Assembly (NCBI RefSeq): GCF_040702995.1 | Contig: NZ_CP159992.1 | Span: forward strand, 568,501 to 632,500 | Source of the DNA: Paenibacillus sp. AN1007 | GTDB taxonomy: Bacteria > Bacillota > Bacilli > Paenibacillales > Paenibacillaceae | Reading direction: 5' to 3' | DNA: 64,000 nucleotides | Position numbers and translations under genes: made by a program | Notes under the pieces: model-generated | The model's input: only the letters and a program-made list of their open reading frames with translations | Databases searched by the model: none | What the model was told of the DNA's origin: nothing | In this document: positions 1-7,832 of the stretch, piece by piece | How positions within the stretch are numbered: position 1 is the first letter of the stretch | How the letters are laid out: every line of letters begins with the position of its first letter

Positions 1-1
1 T

Positions 2-728
2 AAGTCTTTTGGGCAGCAGAAGGTGCTCAAAGGTATCGATCTAACCGTGGAGCAGGGTGATGTCGTCGCTGTTCTCGGACCAAGCGGATCGGGGAAAACA
101 ACGCTGCTTCGCTGCGTGAACTTTCTGGAACGTGCTGATGAGGGCAGAGTTCAGATCAGCGGGCTGACGGTGGACTGCAGGCATGCACGCAAACATGACA
201 TCGTGCAGCTGAGGCGGAAAACAGCGATGGTGTTCCAGCATTATAATCTGTTCAAACACAAGACCGTGCTGGAGAATGTGACCGAAGGGCTGATTATTGC
301 CCAAAAAATATCCAAAGCAGATGCTCGGACTCGCGCTCTTCACGTACTGGAGCAGGTCGGATTGTCCGGCAAAATCGACGCATACCCCAGCATGCTGTCC
401 GGTGGACAGCAGGCGAGTCGGCATAGCCCGGGCACTGGCACTCAACCCGGAAGTGATTTTGTTCGATGAACCGACGTCTGCACTGGATCCCGAGCTGGTG
501 GGAGAGGTACTGGCGGTGATTCGTTCAATCGCCAGGAAAGGAATTACGATGATTGTGGTTACCCATGAGATGGGCTTTGCTCGTGAAGTGGCAAATCGGG
601 TTGTTTTTATGGATGGCGGAAACGTTGTGGAAGAAGGAACACCGGAAGAAGTGTTCACCAGACCGCAGCAGGAACGAACCCGTCAATTCCTCAGCCGTTA
701 CTCTTCCGATTGGAGCTATGTAATTTAA
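2..728 (+). pseudogene. Polar amino acid ABC transporter ATP-binding protein, 5' cut by window edge, frameshifted
   Basis: This is the ATPase of an amino-acid importer of the GlnQ/TcyN type, which hydrolyses ATP on the cytoplasmic face to drive uptake. The reading frame is already open at base 2 (KSFGQQKVLKGIDL), so the true start lies left of the window. Walker A is GPSGSGKTT, the Q-loop region is MVFQHYNLF, and the signature begins LSGGQQ at about 395-412. There the frame breaks. After two CAG codons a single G precedes CGAGTC, so two bases of a third CAG are missing relative to the usual [15 protein letters not shown]. Walker B ([13 protein letters not shown]) and the H-loop (VVTHEMGFA) continue in the other frame to the stop at 726-728. 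As written the product ends at 469. The lesion may be real or a sequence error in a short CAG run. Confidence 0.85.
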
Positions 729-786
729 GGACGTAGGGAGTTGAACAATTTAAAGATATAAGGGAGTTGTGTAATTTAACGATATA
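719..786. repeat. Direct repeats of about 25 bp after the ABC ATPase gene
   Basis: Two copies, 736-760 and 762-786, share GGGAGTTG-nnn-AATTTAA-n-GATATA (21 of 25 positions, 26-bp period). A partial third copy (TGTAATTTAAGGACGTA, 719-735) overlaps the stop codon of the ATPase gene. No function is apparent. Confidence 0.6.
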
Positions 787-811
787 GGCGCAAGCTGGAG
801 TAACTGACGCG

Positions 812-861
812 CCCGGCCCGGCATATGCTGTAGCAGGCAAATGCTGATAGGCCGGGTTTTT
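812..861 (+). terminator. Probable terminator between the ABC ATPase and the glycosylation locus
   Basis: CCCGGCC at 812-818 pairs with GGCCGGG at 850-856 and is followed by TTTTT. The loop is long (about 31 bases) and contains weak internal pairing (CATATGCTG...). It would separate transcription of the transporter from the downstream cluster. Confidence 0.5.
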
Positions 862-900
862 CTATGGGTGAAGCAGGCCTTAACCGAAAGGAGGAGCACC

Positions 901-1188
901 ATGCAGAGCAAAATCGATGAGATTATTACACATATTGCACATTCCCACCAGCAGATCGCACGGGTATTGGATGCCAAACGTCAGGTTGCTGTACGCATGT
1001 CGGAGATCATCCATCATTTGCCGGATAACGAGCCGGAGCTGGATGGGGTTGAAGGTTTGCTGGACAGCTCGGGACAGATTAACAAAAGCATTATCTCCTA
1101 CCTGGGGGGGCTTGCTGATCTGGAAGAAGCTGTGGCCGAGACGCTGACCCAGGTCATGCGGGAGATTGCGGTACAAGATGAAGAATAA
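901..1188 (+). CDS. Small helical protein 1 of the glycosylation locus
   Basis: A 95-residue acidic, almost wholly helical protein without signal peptide or Cys. I do not recognise a named family. The start is the ATG at 901 because AAAGGAGG lies directly upstream (889-896); an earlier ATG at 841 falls in the terminator. Its N-terminal segment IAHSHQQIARVLDAK resembles IAHSQQALARILDS of the protein at 1550. Its C-terminal half (LGGLADLEEAVAETLTQVM) resembles LEGLTRMETGLCSNLKAVM of the protein at 1212. The three therefore look like tandem paralogues. They head a run of glycosyltransferase genes, so a structural or scaffold role at the spore surface is possible, but this is inference. Confidence 0.7.
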   Translation: MQSKIDEIITHIAHSHQQIARVLDAKRQVAVRMSEIIHHLPDNEPELDGVEGLLDSSGQINKSIISYLGGLADLEEAVAETLTQVMREIAVQDEE

Positions 1189-1211
1189 GCCCGGAAGGCG
1201 GGTGATGAAAC

Positions 1212-1553
1212 ATGAGCAGAGAACAAAGCCTCATTCTGATGCTGGATGCCGCAGCCAAGATGCAGTGGAATATCGCGCTGATTCTGGAGGCCAAGGCCAT
1301 TGAGGCGGAGAAGGTACGGAACTGGACGCTGAATCATCTGAACGGGGACAGCTTTTTGACTCATAGCGATCAGGTGGGTGAACCGCTTAAAATGCATGAG
1401 CAGTTGGTGGAACTGTTGGAAGGGTTAACCCGGATGGAAACGGGACTGTGCAGCAACCTGAAGGCTGTGATGGTCCAGAATGACAGCGAAGATGGCGGCG
1501 GAATGGACGGGGGCATGTTTGGCGGCATGGATCTCGGGGATATGGGGAAATGA
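1212..1553 (+). CDS. Small helical protein 2 with Gly/Met-rich tail
   Basis: A 113-residue protein, first of a tightly packed pair: its stop overlaps the next start by four bases (ATGA at 1550-1553). The start at 1212 follows GGAAGGCGGGTGA. The first 90 residues are helical and related to the neighbours (AAKMQWNIALILEAKAIE). The last 20 residues form an unusual low-complexity tail built of GGM, GGMF and GDMG units. No family is recognised and no enzyme motif is seen. Tight linkage to the flanking paralogues suggests the three products act together. Confidence 0.7.
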   Translation: MSREQSLILMLDAAAKMQWNIALILEAKAIEAEKVRNWTLNHLNGDSFLTHSDQVGEPLKMHEQLVELLEGLTRMETGLCSNLKAVMVQNDSEDGGGMDGGMFGGMDLGDMGK

Positions 1554-1849
1554 GTCTGATGCAGCGTGAGCAGGAGGTTAAACTGGCGCTCATCGAATCC
1601 ATTGCACACAGCCAGCAGGCACTCGCCCGCATTCTGGACAGTGTTGCCAGTGTATCTTCTCATTCGGAAGTATCCGCCCGCAGTCTCGCTGAGAACATAC
1701 GTCTGCTCAGCCGTTATCAGGAAGAGATGTCTCGTATGGTCACGGGGATCAGGCTGACTCGAATTCGTTATGGGGAGCCGGGTCTGCCTTGGCTTAAAGA
1801 CCCCGGATGTGCGATCCGTGCCGCCGGGGACCTACAGGAGGAATGCTGA
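1550..1849 (+). CDS. Small helical protein 3
   Basis: A 99-residue protein translationally coupled to the preceding gene through an ATGA overlap. Residues 8-30 (VKLALIESIAHSQQALARILDS) match the N-terminal helix of the protein at 901. The C-terminal 30 residues are different: Pro/Gly-containing (YGEPGLPWLKDPG) and ending in Cys. The stop at 1847-1849 abuts the ATG of the next gene at 1851. Function unknown; likely co-expressed with its paralogues. Confidence 0.65.
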   Translation: MSLMQREQEVKLALIESIAHSQQALARILDSVASVSSHSEVSARSLAENIRLLSRYQEEMSRMVTGIRLTRIRYGEPGLPWLKDPGCAIRAAGDLQEEC

Positions 1850-1850
1850 T

Positions 1851-2189
1851 ATGTTAAAAAAGAAGTCTAGGCTGAAATCCAAACGTGCATTGGTAACACG
1901 CGGTGCCCGTCTGCGTAAAATCCGTAAGCTGCGTGCGCTGAAATCCAAACGTGTCGTTCATAAACGCACAGGTAAAGGGCGCAGCGCGTGGCTGAAAAAA
2001 AAGAAACGTGCGGTGCAGAGGCACCGGACCAAGAAACCCGTACGACCTGTCGTCCCGGCTACCCCTACCGATCCAAACCCGGACAGCGCATACAGTCAGG
2101 GTTACAACGAGGCGTACAACGAGGGATTCAACGCAGGTTTCGCCAAGGGATTCGAGGACGGACATCAGTTGGCATACAAAGCACAGTAA
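1851..2189 (+). CDS. Lys/Arg-rich protein with glycine-aromatic tetrad repeat
   Basis: A 112-residue two-part protein. Residues 1-65 are extremely basic (KSRLKSKRALVTRGARLRKI and further RK clusters), then comes a Pro/Thr hinge (VVPATPTDPNPD). The last 30 residues are a four-residue periodic motif of Gly/Ala plus Tyr/Phe (GYNEAYNEGFNAGFAKGFED). The start at 1851 is preceded by ACAGGAGG. The same G-aromatic-x-x tetrads occur near the N-termini of the two CgeB-type enzymes downstream, and a comparable basic tail ends the GT4 enzyme at 4902. The basic half recalls spore-coat proteins such as CotG in composition only. A matrix or scaffold role is inferred, not shown. Confidence 0.65.
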   Translation: MLKKKSRLKSKRALVTRGARLRKIRKLRALKSKRVVHKRTGKGRSAWLKKKKRAVQRHRTKKPVRPVVPATPTDPNPDSAYSQGYNEAYNEGFNAGFAKGFEDGHQLAYKAQ

Positions 2190-2584
2190 CAAATGCGGAC
2201 GTTAAAAATACAGCCCTAACCAACACCGTCGTAAAAGATTCGGAAGGTCTGGATGTTTCGGTTAATGCATCTCGAAATACGGATGCATCCGAGAACTAAC
2301 AAGCTGCACATCTCGAAAATGCAGCGAAGCACCATTGGACGTACGACTTAACGTCTATTACGACAATACAAGTAACGGCTGAAGCCCGGGGGATTGATCC
2401 TCCGGGTTATTTGTATTGACCGCACGAGCGGACATGCCCGTGCAGGCGAAAATGGAGGGCAGACGCCAATTTTGAGCCCTGCAGGACACCCGTCCATGAT
2501 GCATCTGACCCCGGGGCATATCCTTTAGAGGGAAGACCAATCTCGTGGAGAGTCTGTAAAGGGACCTCCTTGAAGGAAGACAGG
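2190..2584. other. Gap without a clear gene
   Basis: About 395 bases between the basic-protein gene and the first glycosyltransferase. It contains the long hairpin at 2364-2418. A short frame reading to 2299 lacks a ribosome site of its own and overlaps the basic-protein gene out of frame; I do not call it. The region after the hairpin (2419-2570) probably holds the leader of the glycosyltransferase genes. Confidence 0.5.
2364..2418. terminator. Long two-part hairpin, probable (bidirectional) terminator
   Basis: The outer arms CAATACAAGTAA (2364-2375) and TTATTTGTATTG (2407-2418) are complementary with one G-T pair. The inner arms CCCGGGGGA (2385-2393) and TCCTCCGGG (2398-2406) close on a TTGA loop. 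The inner stem followed by TTATTTGT fits an intrinsic terminator; the outer arms make the structure unusually long. Confidence 0.6.
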
Positions 2585-3680
2585 GTGAAGAATGTGGCAA
2601 AACGAAGAAACCGCCCGCTGACTGAAGCGGAGGCGGCCTACCGCGGCGGATATGCAGAAGGCCGCAGGTTTGGCGGCTGTCAGGCCATCATGGAGCGGGT
2701 GCACCCGTTTGAACCGGTTCTGCGGGACATGAAGGTGCTGTATATCCCGCAGGGATTCGACGCCATTGATGAAGGTGTCATATTGGCACTGCAGCAGTCC
2801 GTTCGGGAATGCGTTGTTGGATCGCCAGCAGCGATGCTGCAGGAAGCGGATCATCACCGACCTGATGTTGTTCTGGTTATGAACGGTCTGCATGTGTTTC
2901 CCGAGAATCATCTGGAGCAGGTGAGGGGAATTCGTGAATTGGGGATTCGGACGGCAGTATGGTTTGTGGATGATCCCTATTTTACGGAGGATACCGCATC
3001 CATCTGTCAGCATTACGACGTTGTGTTTACCCATGAAGAGGCAGCCGTGCCCTTCTACAAAGGCCAAGGGGCACAGCACGTTATCTACATGCCGCTGGCC
3101 GTAAATCCAGGGATGTTTCATCCGCGCCGCACAGAACCCCAGTATCAATACGACATCTGTTTTATCGGTACAGGGTTCTGGAACCGAATAGACCTGTTCA
3201 ATCAGCTGGCACCTTACCTCGCCGATAAAAAGGTGTTCATTGCCGGAAGTCAGTGGAACCGGTTGGCGCGGCTGGATGTGTTGGGACAGTTCATCCATGA
3301 AGGCTGGATTGAACCGGGGGCAACGGTCAATTATTACAATGGCGCCAAAATCGTTATTAACGTGCACCGGACCTGCGAGAACGGTGAGGATAACCGCAAC
3401 ACCCACCAGCTGCAGGGGCGTTCGATTAATCCTCGCACTTATGAGATCGCTGCTTGCGGCACGATGCAGATTACCGACACGCGTGGAGATTTGCCGCGCT
3501 ATTATCAGCCCGGGTATGACATTGAGACCTTCACCACAGCGGCAGAGCTGCAGACGCAAGATCGACTATTATCTGCATCATAATGAGGAACGTCAGATCA
3601 TGGCTTGGCGAGGTCTGCTCACTACGATGAACCGTCATACGTTTAACCGCCGCATCACCGAGTTGTTAGGACATCTGTAG
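2585..3680 (+). pseudogene. CgeB-type glycosyltransferase, frameshifted near its C-terminus
   Basis: Related to the CgeB family (N-terminal DUF3880-like part, C-terminal glycosyltransferase domain), linked in Bacillus to mature spore-surface glycosylation. GTG 2585 is preferred because AAGGAAG precedes it; a TTG at 2570 has no such site. Features include AYRGGYAEGRRFGG near residue 20, VWFVDDPYF, CFIGTGFWNR, NGAKIVINVHR and NPRTYEIAACGTMQ. The frame is lost at about 3557: ELQT is followed out of frame by KIDYYLHHNEERQ, aligning with LEKVEYYLAHEKERR of the next gene if one base (C3557) is removed. Without the shift the product stops at 3583. The C-terminal 40 residues remain intact in the second frame up to 3680, so the lesion is recent or a sequence error. 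Confidence 0.8.
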
Positions 3681-3743
3681 TTTCCCTTCGATAGGAGGGA
3701 AGCATCAGAAAGCACGTTATCCCAAATAAAAAGGAGTGGCGGT

Positions 3744-4883
3744 ATGTCTCTCAAACACCGTAAAACTAGAAAGGTTCAACTACCTGTACTCAGCCTGGCA
3801 GATCAGGCACGTAAAAATGGGCAGCGGGCCGGATATGACGCAGGGAAAGAAGAAGGATATCTGCGCGGCCGTGCTAACTATATTGTGAATTGTGCACAGG
3901 AGCCGCTGCCTTTCCGGCAGCTTCACGTGCTGTATGTTTCTTCAGGTAAAGGCTTCCCTTACTCTCCGCTGGACGAAGCGATAATGGCAACGCTCCAGGG
4001 CATGGTCGCACACGTGACGCTGTCTGATCCACGCCAGCCGGTATCCCAAGTCGCGCTGGAAACACGTCCTGATCTGGTGCTTGTGCTGGATGGTATGGAT
4101 ATCCCCATCGAGCACATTGACGCCATACGCCAGGCGGGAATCCAGACAGCGATCTGGCTTACGGACGATCCGTATTATACCGACATGACGCTGGAGATGG
4201 TGAGTCATTTTGACCATGTATTCACACTGGAGCTGAATTGTGTCGAACTGTATCGTCAGCATGGCTGCGCGTCCGTGCATTATATGCCCTTCGCTGCTTT
4301 TACCAACCACTACTTCCCGATCACAACCCCTTCTCCGCTGAAACGGGATGTCAGCTTTATCGGCTCGGCATATTGGAACCGCGTGTACTTCTTCAACCCG
4401 ATCATGCCGCAGCTTATGTCGCACAATACCGTCTTCAACGGTATCTGGTGGGATCGTCTGCCTGACTATACGGCGTACGGCGAGAAGATCGAACTCGGCC
4501 GCTGGATGAGTCCGCAAGAGACCAATGACGTATACAACGGCACCAAGATTGTTATCAATCTGCATCGTTCCCATGAGGATGATTCGGTCAACAATAATCA
4601 GATCAAAATCCCCCCAGCCTCACCGAACCCGAGAACGTTTGAGATTGCAGCCAGTACAACGCTGCAGCTGACCGATGCACGCGATGATCTGGCCCGTTTC
4701 TACAAACCGGGTGTCGAGATCGAGACATATTCTTCGCCGCAGGAGATGCTGGAGAAGGTGGAATATTACCTCGCACACGAGAAGGAACGGCGCGAGATTG
4801 CCCTGCGAGGACTTGAACGGACGTTGAAAGATCACACGTATGGAAGAAGAATCAATGAAATGTTAAGTATTATATTCCCTTAA
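3744..4883 (+). CDS. CgeB-type glycosyltransferase
   Basis: A 379-residue, intact paralogue of the preceding gene. ATG 3744 follows AAAAAGGAG. The N-terminus carries a basic stretch (SLKHRKTRKVQ) and glycine-aromatic tetrads (NGQRAGYDAGKEEGYLRG). A DUF3880-like half follows (LVLDGMDIP, AIWLTDDPYYTD), then the glycosyltransferase half with FIGSAYWNRVYFF, NGTKIVINLHRS, PRTFEIAASTTLQLTDA and a C-terminal helix ending in GRRINEMLSIIFP. It is predicted to transfer a sugar from a nucleotide donor in the cytoplasm; substrate unknown. In Bacillus, cgeB-type genes are late mother-cell genes under sigma-K and GerE. That timing is likely here but not proven by a promoter I can see. Confidence 0.85.
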   Translation: MSLKHRKTRKVQLPVLSLADQARKNGQRAGYDAGKEEGYLRGRANYIVNCAQEPLPFRQLHVLYVSSGKGFPYSPLDEAIMATLQGMVAHVTLSDPRQPVSQVALETRPDLVLVLDGMDIPIEHIDAIRQAGIQTAIWLTDDPYYTDMTLEMVSHFDHVFTLELNCVELYRQHGCASVHYMPFAAFTNHYFPITTPSPLKRDVSFIGSAYWNRVYFFNPIMPQLMSHNTVFNGIWWDRLPDYTAYGEKIELGRWMSPQETNDVYNGTKIVINLHRSHEDDSVNNNQIKIPPASPNPRTFEIAASTTLQLTDARDDLARFYKPGVEIETYSSPQEMLEKVEYYLAHEKERREIALRGLERTLKDHTYGRRINEMLSIIFP

Positions 4884-4901
4884 TCTCGGCCAGGAGGAGG
4901 T

Positions 4902-6578
4902 GTGCACAGTGCCCTGTATCCGTTCGTCTGCTGCATACAGGGTATGTGTGCGGCCATGGCAATGAAACCAAAGCTGATGTTGTTTTCCCATGTGTGCAAC
5001 ACTCGCAGTATCACGGGAGCGGAGAAGCTGCTGCTTCATTTTATGAGAGAAATTGGTGCAATCTTTGATTGTGTACTCGTGGCTCCGCAGGAAGGCAAGC
5101 TGACCGGACTCGCACGGAGATTTGGCATACACGTTCACATATGTCATCTGCCGATGCTGCACGGTGTGTACACACCTTATCAGGGAATCGCGCAGGATGC
5201 AGAACATTTGCGGCATACGCCTGCATTTCAGGATGCAGTCTCCCTAATCCGAAGTCACCAGCCGGATATGATCTTGACGAATACCTGCGTTAATGTAATG
5301 CCTGCTGCAGCAGCAAAGTCTTTGGGGATTCCGGTTATCTGGAAAATTACCGAGATTATTCATACGAATGAACACACCGCCGAAGCGATCCAGATGATTG
5401 GACGTTATGCGGACTGGATTATTGGAATTTCCGAGGCGGCTGCGGCGCCCTTCAAACAGGCAGGTATGGGTGACAGAGTAACGATCATCTCTCCGACGTG
5501 GGAGCCTTCCCTGCCTGCTCCTGACCGCTGGCTCCATCTGCGTGAGCGAAAACGCAAGGAGCTTGGCTATAAGCCCTCGCACACCTGTATCGGTTACATT
5601 TCTTCCTTTATATATGATGCCAAAGGCTTAAAACCCTTTGTAGATATGGCGCTGCAGCTGTGTGAGACTCATTCGCGCTGCCGATTCTGGATCATTGGCG
5701 CACCGTCGGACAAAAAGTATTACGACGAATGCGTATCCCGTGTGAAACGTTCGGGGTATGCAGCTCGTTTCAGGTTTACCACGTTTGAGGAGAATGTGTC
5801 TCTGGCATACACGGCGATGGATATCGTTGTGATCCCGAGCATGGTAAAAGAAGGATTTGGCATGACTGCGCTGGAGGGACTGTATTTTGCCAAACCGGTC
5901 ATCGCATTCAATCAGGGTGGTCTCAGTGAATTGATGGAATCCGTAGGCAGCGGTGCATTTCTTGCTCCTCCAGGGGATAGCGATGCACTGGTTAAGCTGG
6001 CTGTGACGCTGCTGGATGATTCGGAACTTGCCTCCGATACCGGGTGGCGCAACCGGACAGAAGCGGAAAAGCTGTACGGAGTCGAAACCTACCGAGCGAA
6101 ACTGCATACGATGGTCACACAGTGGCTGCTGCGTTTCCCCGGATGGTTCACGTATATTCAGCCTCCAAGCGGCCCCGTGTTCACATGGGGAGAAGGAGGA
6201 CTGCGCACCGTATTGACTCCCGATCCTGCCCTTATTCGGACACTTCTATTTCCAGAAAACATTGTGCAGCTCCTCCCCCGTTCGGTGCTTCCGCCAGTAA
6301 GCGTGACTCCGTATGATGAGGGAGCCGTTAAACCTCGTGAGGCAGAGAGGTTAATTCAACCGGGAAGGCGTATAACAAAACGCCGCCGCAGGAGAGGCGT
6401 TCCTGCTTCTCGCCGGTTGAAAGAGCTGAAACGAACTGCCCGAACAGGTAAGCGAAGCCGCACAGGCCGCAAAGTGAAAAAACGGCACGCAGCTTCCTCC
6501 AAATCGTCAGTGCGCAGACGTCTCTCCCGAAGCAGGAAACGCAGCCGCACGGCACGCAAAGGTTCCACTGTACGATGA
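4902..6578 (+). CDS. GT4-family glycosyltransferase with long Arg/Lys-rich C-terminal tail
   Basis: A retaining GT-B glycosyltransferase. After an N-terminal Rossmann part (SITGAEKLLLHF), the donor-binding half holds GYISSFIYDAKGLKPF and the EX7E motif EGFGMTALE, followed by GLYFAKPVIAFNQGG. The catalytic part ends near residue 420. A Pro-rich linker follows, then about 75 residues made mostly of Arg, Lys, Ser and Thr (RRITKRRRRRGV, GKRSRTGRKVKKRH, RRRLSRSRKRSRTARK), which GT4 enzymes normally lack. The start is uncertain. GTG 4902 sits four bases after AGGAGG; ATG 4944 or 4962 would give a more usual N-terminus (MKPKLMLFSH). The tail resembles the basic protein at 1851 and may tether the enzyme to an anionic matrix (inference). 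Confidence 0.85.
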   Translation: MHSALYPFVCCIQGMCAAMAMKPKLMLFSHVCNTRSITGAEKLLLHFMREIGAIFDCVLVAPQEGKLTGLARRFGIHVHICHLPMLHGVYTPYQGIAQDAEHLRHTPAFQDAVSLIRSHQPDMILTNTCVNVMPAAAAKSLGIPVIWKITEIIHTNEHTAEAIQMIGRYADWIIGISEAAAAPFKQAGMGDRVTIISPTWEPSLPAPDRWLHLRERKRKELGYKPSHTCIGYISSFIYDAKGLKPFVDMALQLCETHSRCRFWIIGAPSDKKYYDECVSRVKRSGYAARFRFTTFEENVSLAYTAMDIVVIPSMVKEGFGMTALEGLYFAKPVIAFNQGGLSELMESVGSGAFLAPPGDSDALVKLAVTLLDDSELASDTGWRNRTEAEKLYGVETYRAKLHTMVTQWLLRFPGWFTYIQPPSGPVFTWGEGGLRTVLTPDPALIRTLLFPENIVQLLPRSVLPPVSVTPYDEGAVKPREAERLIQPGRRITKRRRRRGVPASRRLKELKRTARTGKRSRTGRKVKKRHAASSKSSVRRRLSRSRKRSRTARKGSTVR

Positions 6579-6619
6579 GAAACAGGAACTTCAATGCACG
6601 ATAAGAGAAAGACTCCAAC

Positions 6620-6641
6620 ACACGTCCAAAGACGTGTTCCT
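6620..6641. other. Hairpin after the GT4 gene
   Basis: ACACGTC and GACGTGT are perfectly complementary around a CAAA loop. There is no T-run, so it is not a convincing terminator; it may stabilise the 3' end of the upstream message. Confidence 0.35.
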
Positions 6642-6682
6642 GATACACAGCAAAAGATGGGGTCTAAGTACGTGACAGAAAT

Positions 6683-6724
6683 GGTCCTGAATACACGAAA
6701 TATAGGTCCTGAATACACGAAATA
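6683..6724. repeat. Two 20-bp direct repeats upstream of the 2-epimerase gene
   Basis: GGTCCTGAATACACGAAATA occurs at 6683-6702 and again, identical, at 6705-6724, a 22-bp period. A weaker relative (TTCCTGATACACAGCAAA) lies at about 6640. The pair ends ten bases before the start of the epimerase gene, so it could be a regulator site or a recent small duplication. Confidence 0.7.
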
Positions 6725-6734
6725 GAAGGCAGGG

Positions 6735-7832
6735 ATGACGATGAAGATCATGACGGTGCTGGGTACGAGACCTGAGATTATTCGACTCAGCCTGATCATT
6801 TCCAAGCTGGACCAGTATGCGTCCAAACATATTCTGGTACACACGGGACAGAACTTCACAGAAAGTCTTAGCGGTCTTTTTTTCAAGGAAATGGGTCTGC
6901 GTGCCCCGGACTACGTTCTTCAAGATGAAGCCGCCTCATTGGGGAGGCAGCTGTCCGCCATGTTTACGCAGATGGAAGACTTGATCCTGCAGGAGAAACC
7001 AGACAAACTGCTTCTGCTCGGGGACACGAACAGTGCCTTGTGTGCTGTACTTGCTGAACGCATGGGGATTCCTGTCATTCATATGGAGGCTGGCAATCGC
7101 TGCTTCGATCTGGATGTGCCCGAGGAGAAAAACCGCCGCGTCATTGATTCCATCTCCACCATAAATATGCCTTATACCGAACAGAGCAAGAAGCATCTGG
7201 TCAGTGAAGGGGTGCCCAGCCGCCGTATTGTGCTTACAGGCAATCCGATCTACGAGGTAATGCAGCATTACAGCGGGCAGGTTAATGCCAGTAAAATTCT
7301 GAAAAAGCTCAAGCTGAAACCCGGACAGTATTTTCTGGTTACCGCACATCGGGCTGAAAATGTGGATCACCCTCCACATCTGCTGGAGATTATGAAAGGG
7401 TTGAATCAGGTCGCAGAGGAGCATGGACAGCGCGTCATATGCAGCATTCATCCGCGAACGGCGATTCGGATTGCCGAGCATCTGCAGCTGGAGATGCATC
7501 CGCTGGTGGAATTCCACGAGCCGTTTGGATTTTTCGACTTTGTCATGCTGGAGCGTCATGCACGTTGTGCGCTGACGGACAGCGGAACGGTTCAGGAAGA
7601 GTGCTGCATCATGGGTGTGCCTACCGTGACGATGCGTCGTACGACAGAGCGCCCGGAAACGGTGGACTGCGGCAGTAATGTGGTTTCCGGCCTGGACGCA
7701 GCACGAATTGCGGATTGTGTGAACGTAATGATAAAGCTGCCGAATGACTGGGATTGTCCGCAGGGTTACAAGGCGGAAGATGTGTCCAGTAAAGTGGTTA
7801 AATTTCTGCTTGGAGGGAAAATGCATGTTTGA
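6735..7832 (+). CDS. UDP-HexNAc 2-epimerase, FnlC/WbvD-like subtype
   Basis: A 365-residue non-hydrolysing UDP-N-acetylhexosamine 2-epimerase. Motifs: GTRPEIIRL near the N-terminus, GDTNSALC, HMEAGNRCFDLDVPEEKNRR, VTAHRAENVDHP, and TDSGTVQEECC with RRTTERPET. The HMEAGNRCFD...PEE form is typical of enzymes acting on 6-deoxy-L-HexNAc nucleotides (FnlC, CapG, WbvD). WecB-type enzymes have HVEAGLRT instead. The 4,6-dehydratase and reductase genes that follow supply the matching substrate. ATG 6735 or ATG 6741 (MKIMTVLGTRPE, better spaced from AGGCAGGG) could be the start. The last eight bases overlap the next gene. Confidence 0.85.
   Translation: MTMKIMTVLGTRPEIIRLSLIISKLDQYASKHILVHTGQNFTESLSGLFFKEMGLRAPDYVLQDEAASLGRQLSAMFTQMEDLILQEKPDKLLLLGDTNSALCAVLAERMGIPVIHMEAGNRCFDLDVPEEKNRRVIDSISTINMPYTEQSKKHLVSEGVPSRRIVLTGNPIYEVMQHYSGQVNASKILKKLKLKPGQYFLVTAHRAENVDHPPHLLEIMKGLNQVAEEHGQRVICSIHPRTAIRIAEHLQLEMHPLVEFHEPFGFFDFVMLERHARCALTDSGTVQEECCIMGVPTVTMRRTTERPETVDCGSNVVSGLDAARIADCVNVMIKLPNDWDCPQGYKAEDVSSKVVKFLLGGKMHV

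Noticed and set aside
1988..2299. A 103-codon plus-strand frame overlapping the basic-protein gene
   Set aside because: It overlaps a well-supported gene out of frame, begins inside it without its own ribosome site, and its product is an out-of-frame reading of the Lys/Arg-rich coding sequence.
7744..7824. Upstream extension of the 4,6-dehydratase gene
   Set aside because: It runs inside the epimerase gene; the ATG at 7825 has a good ribosome site and gives the normal N-terminus.
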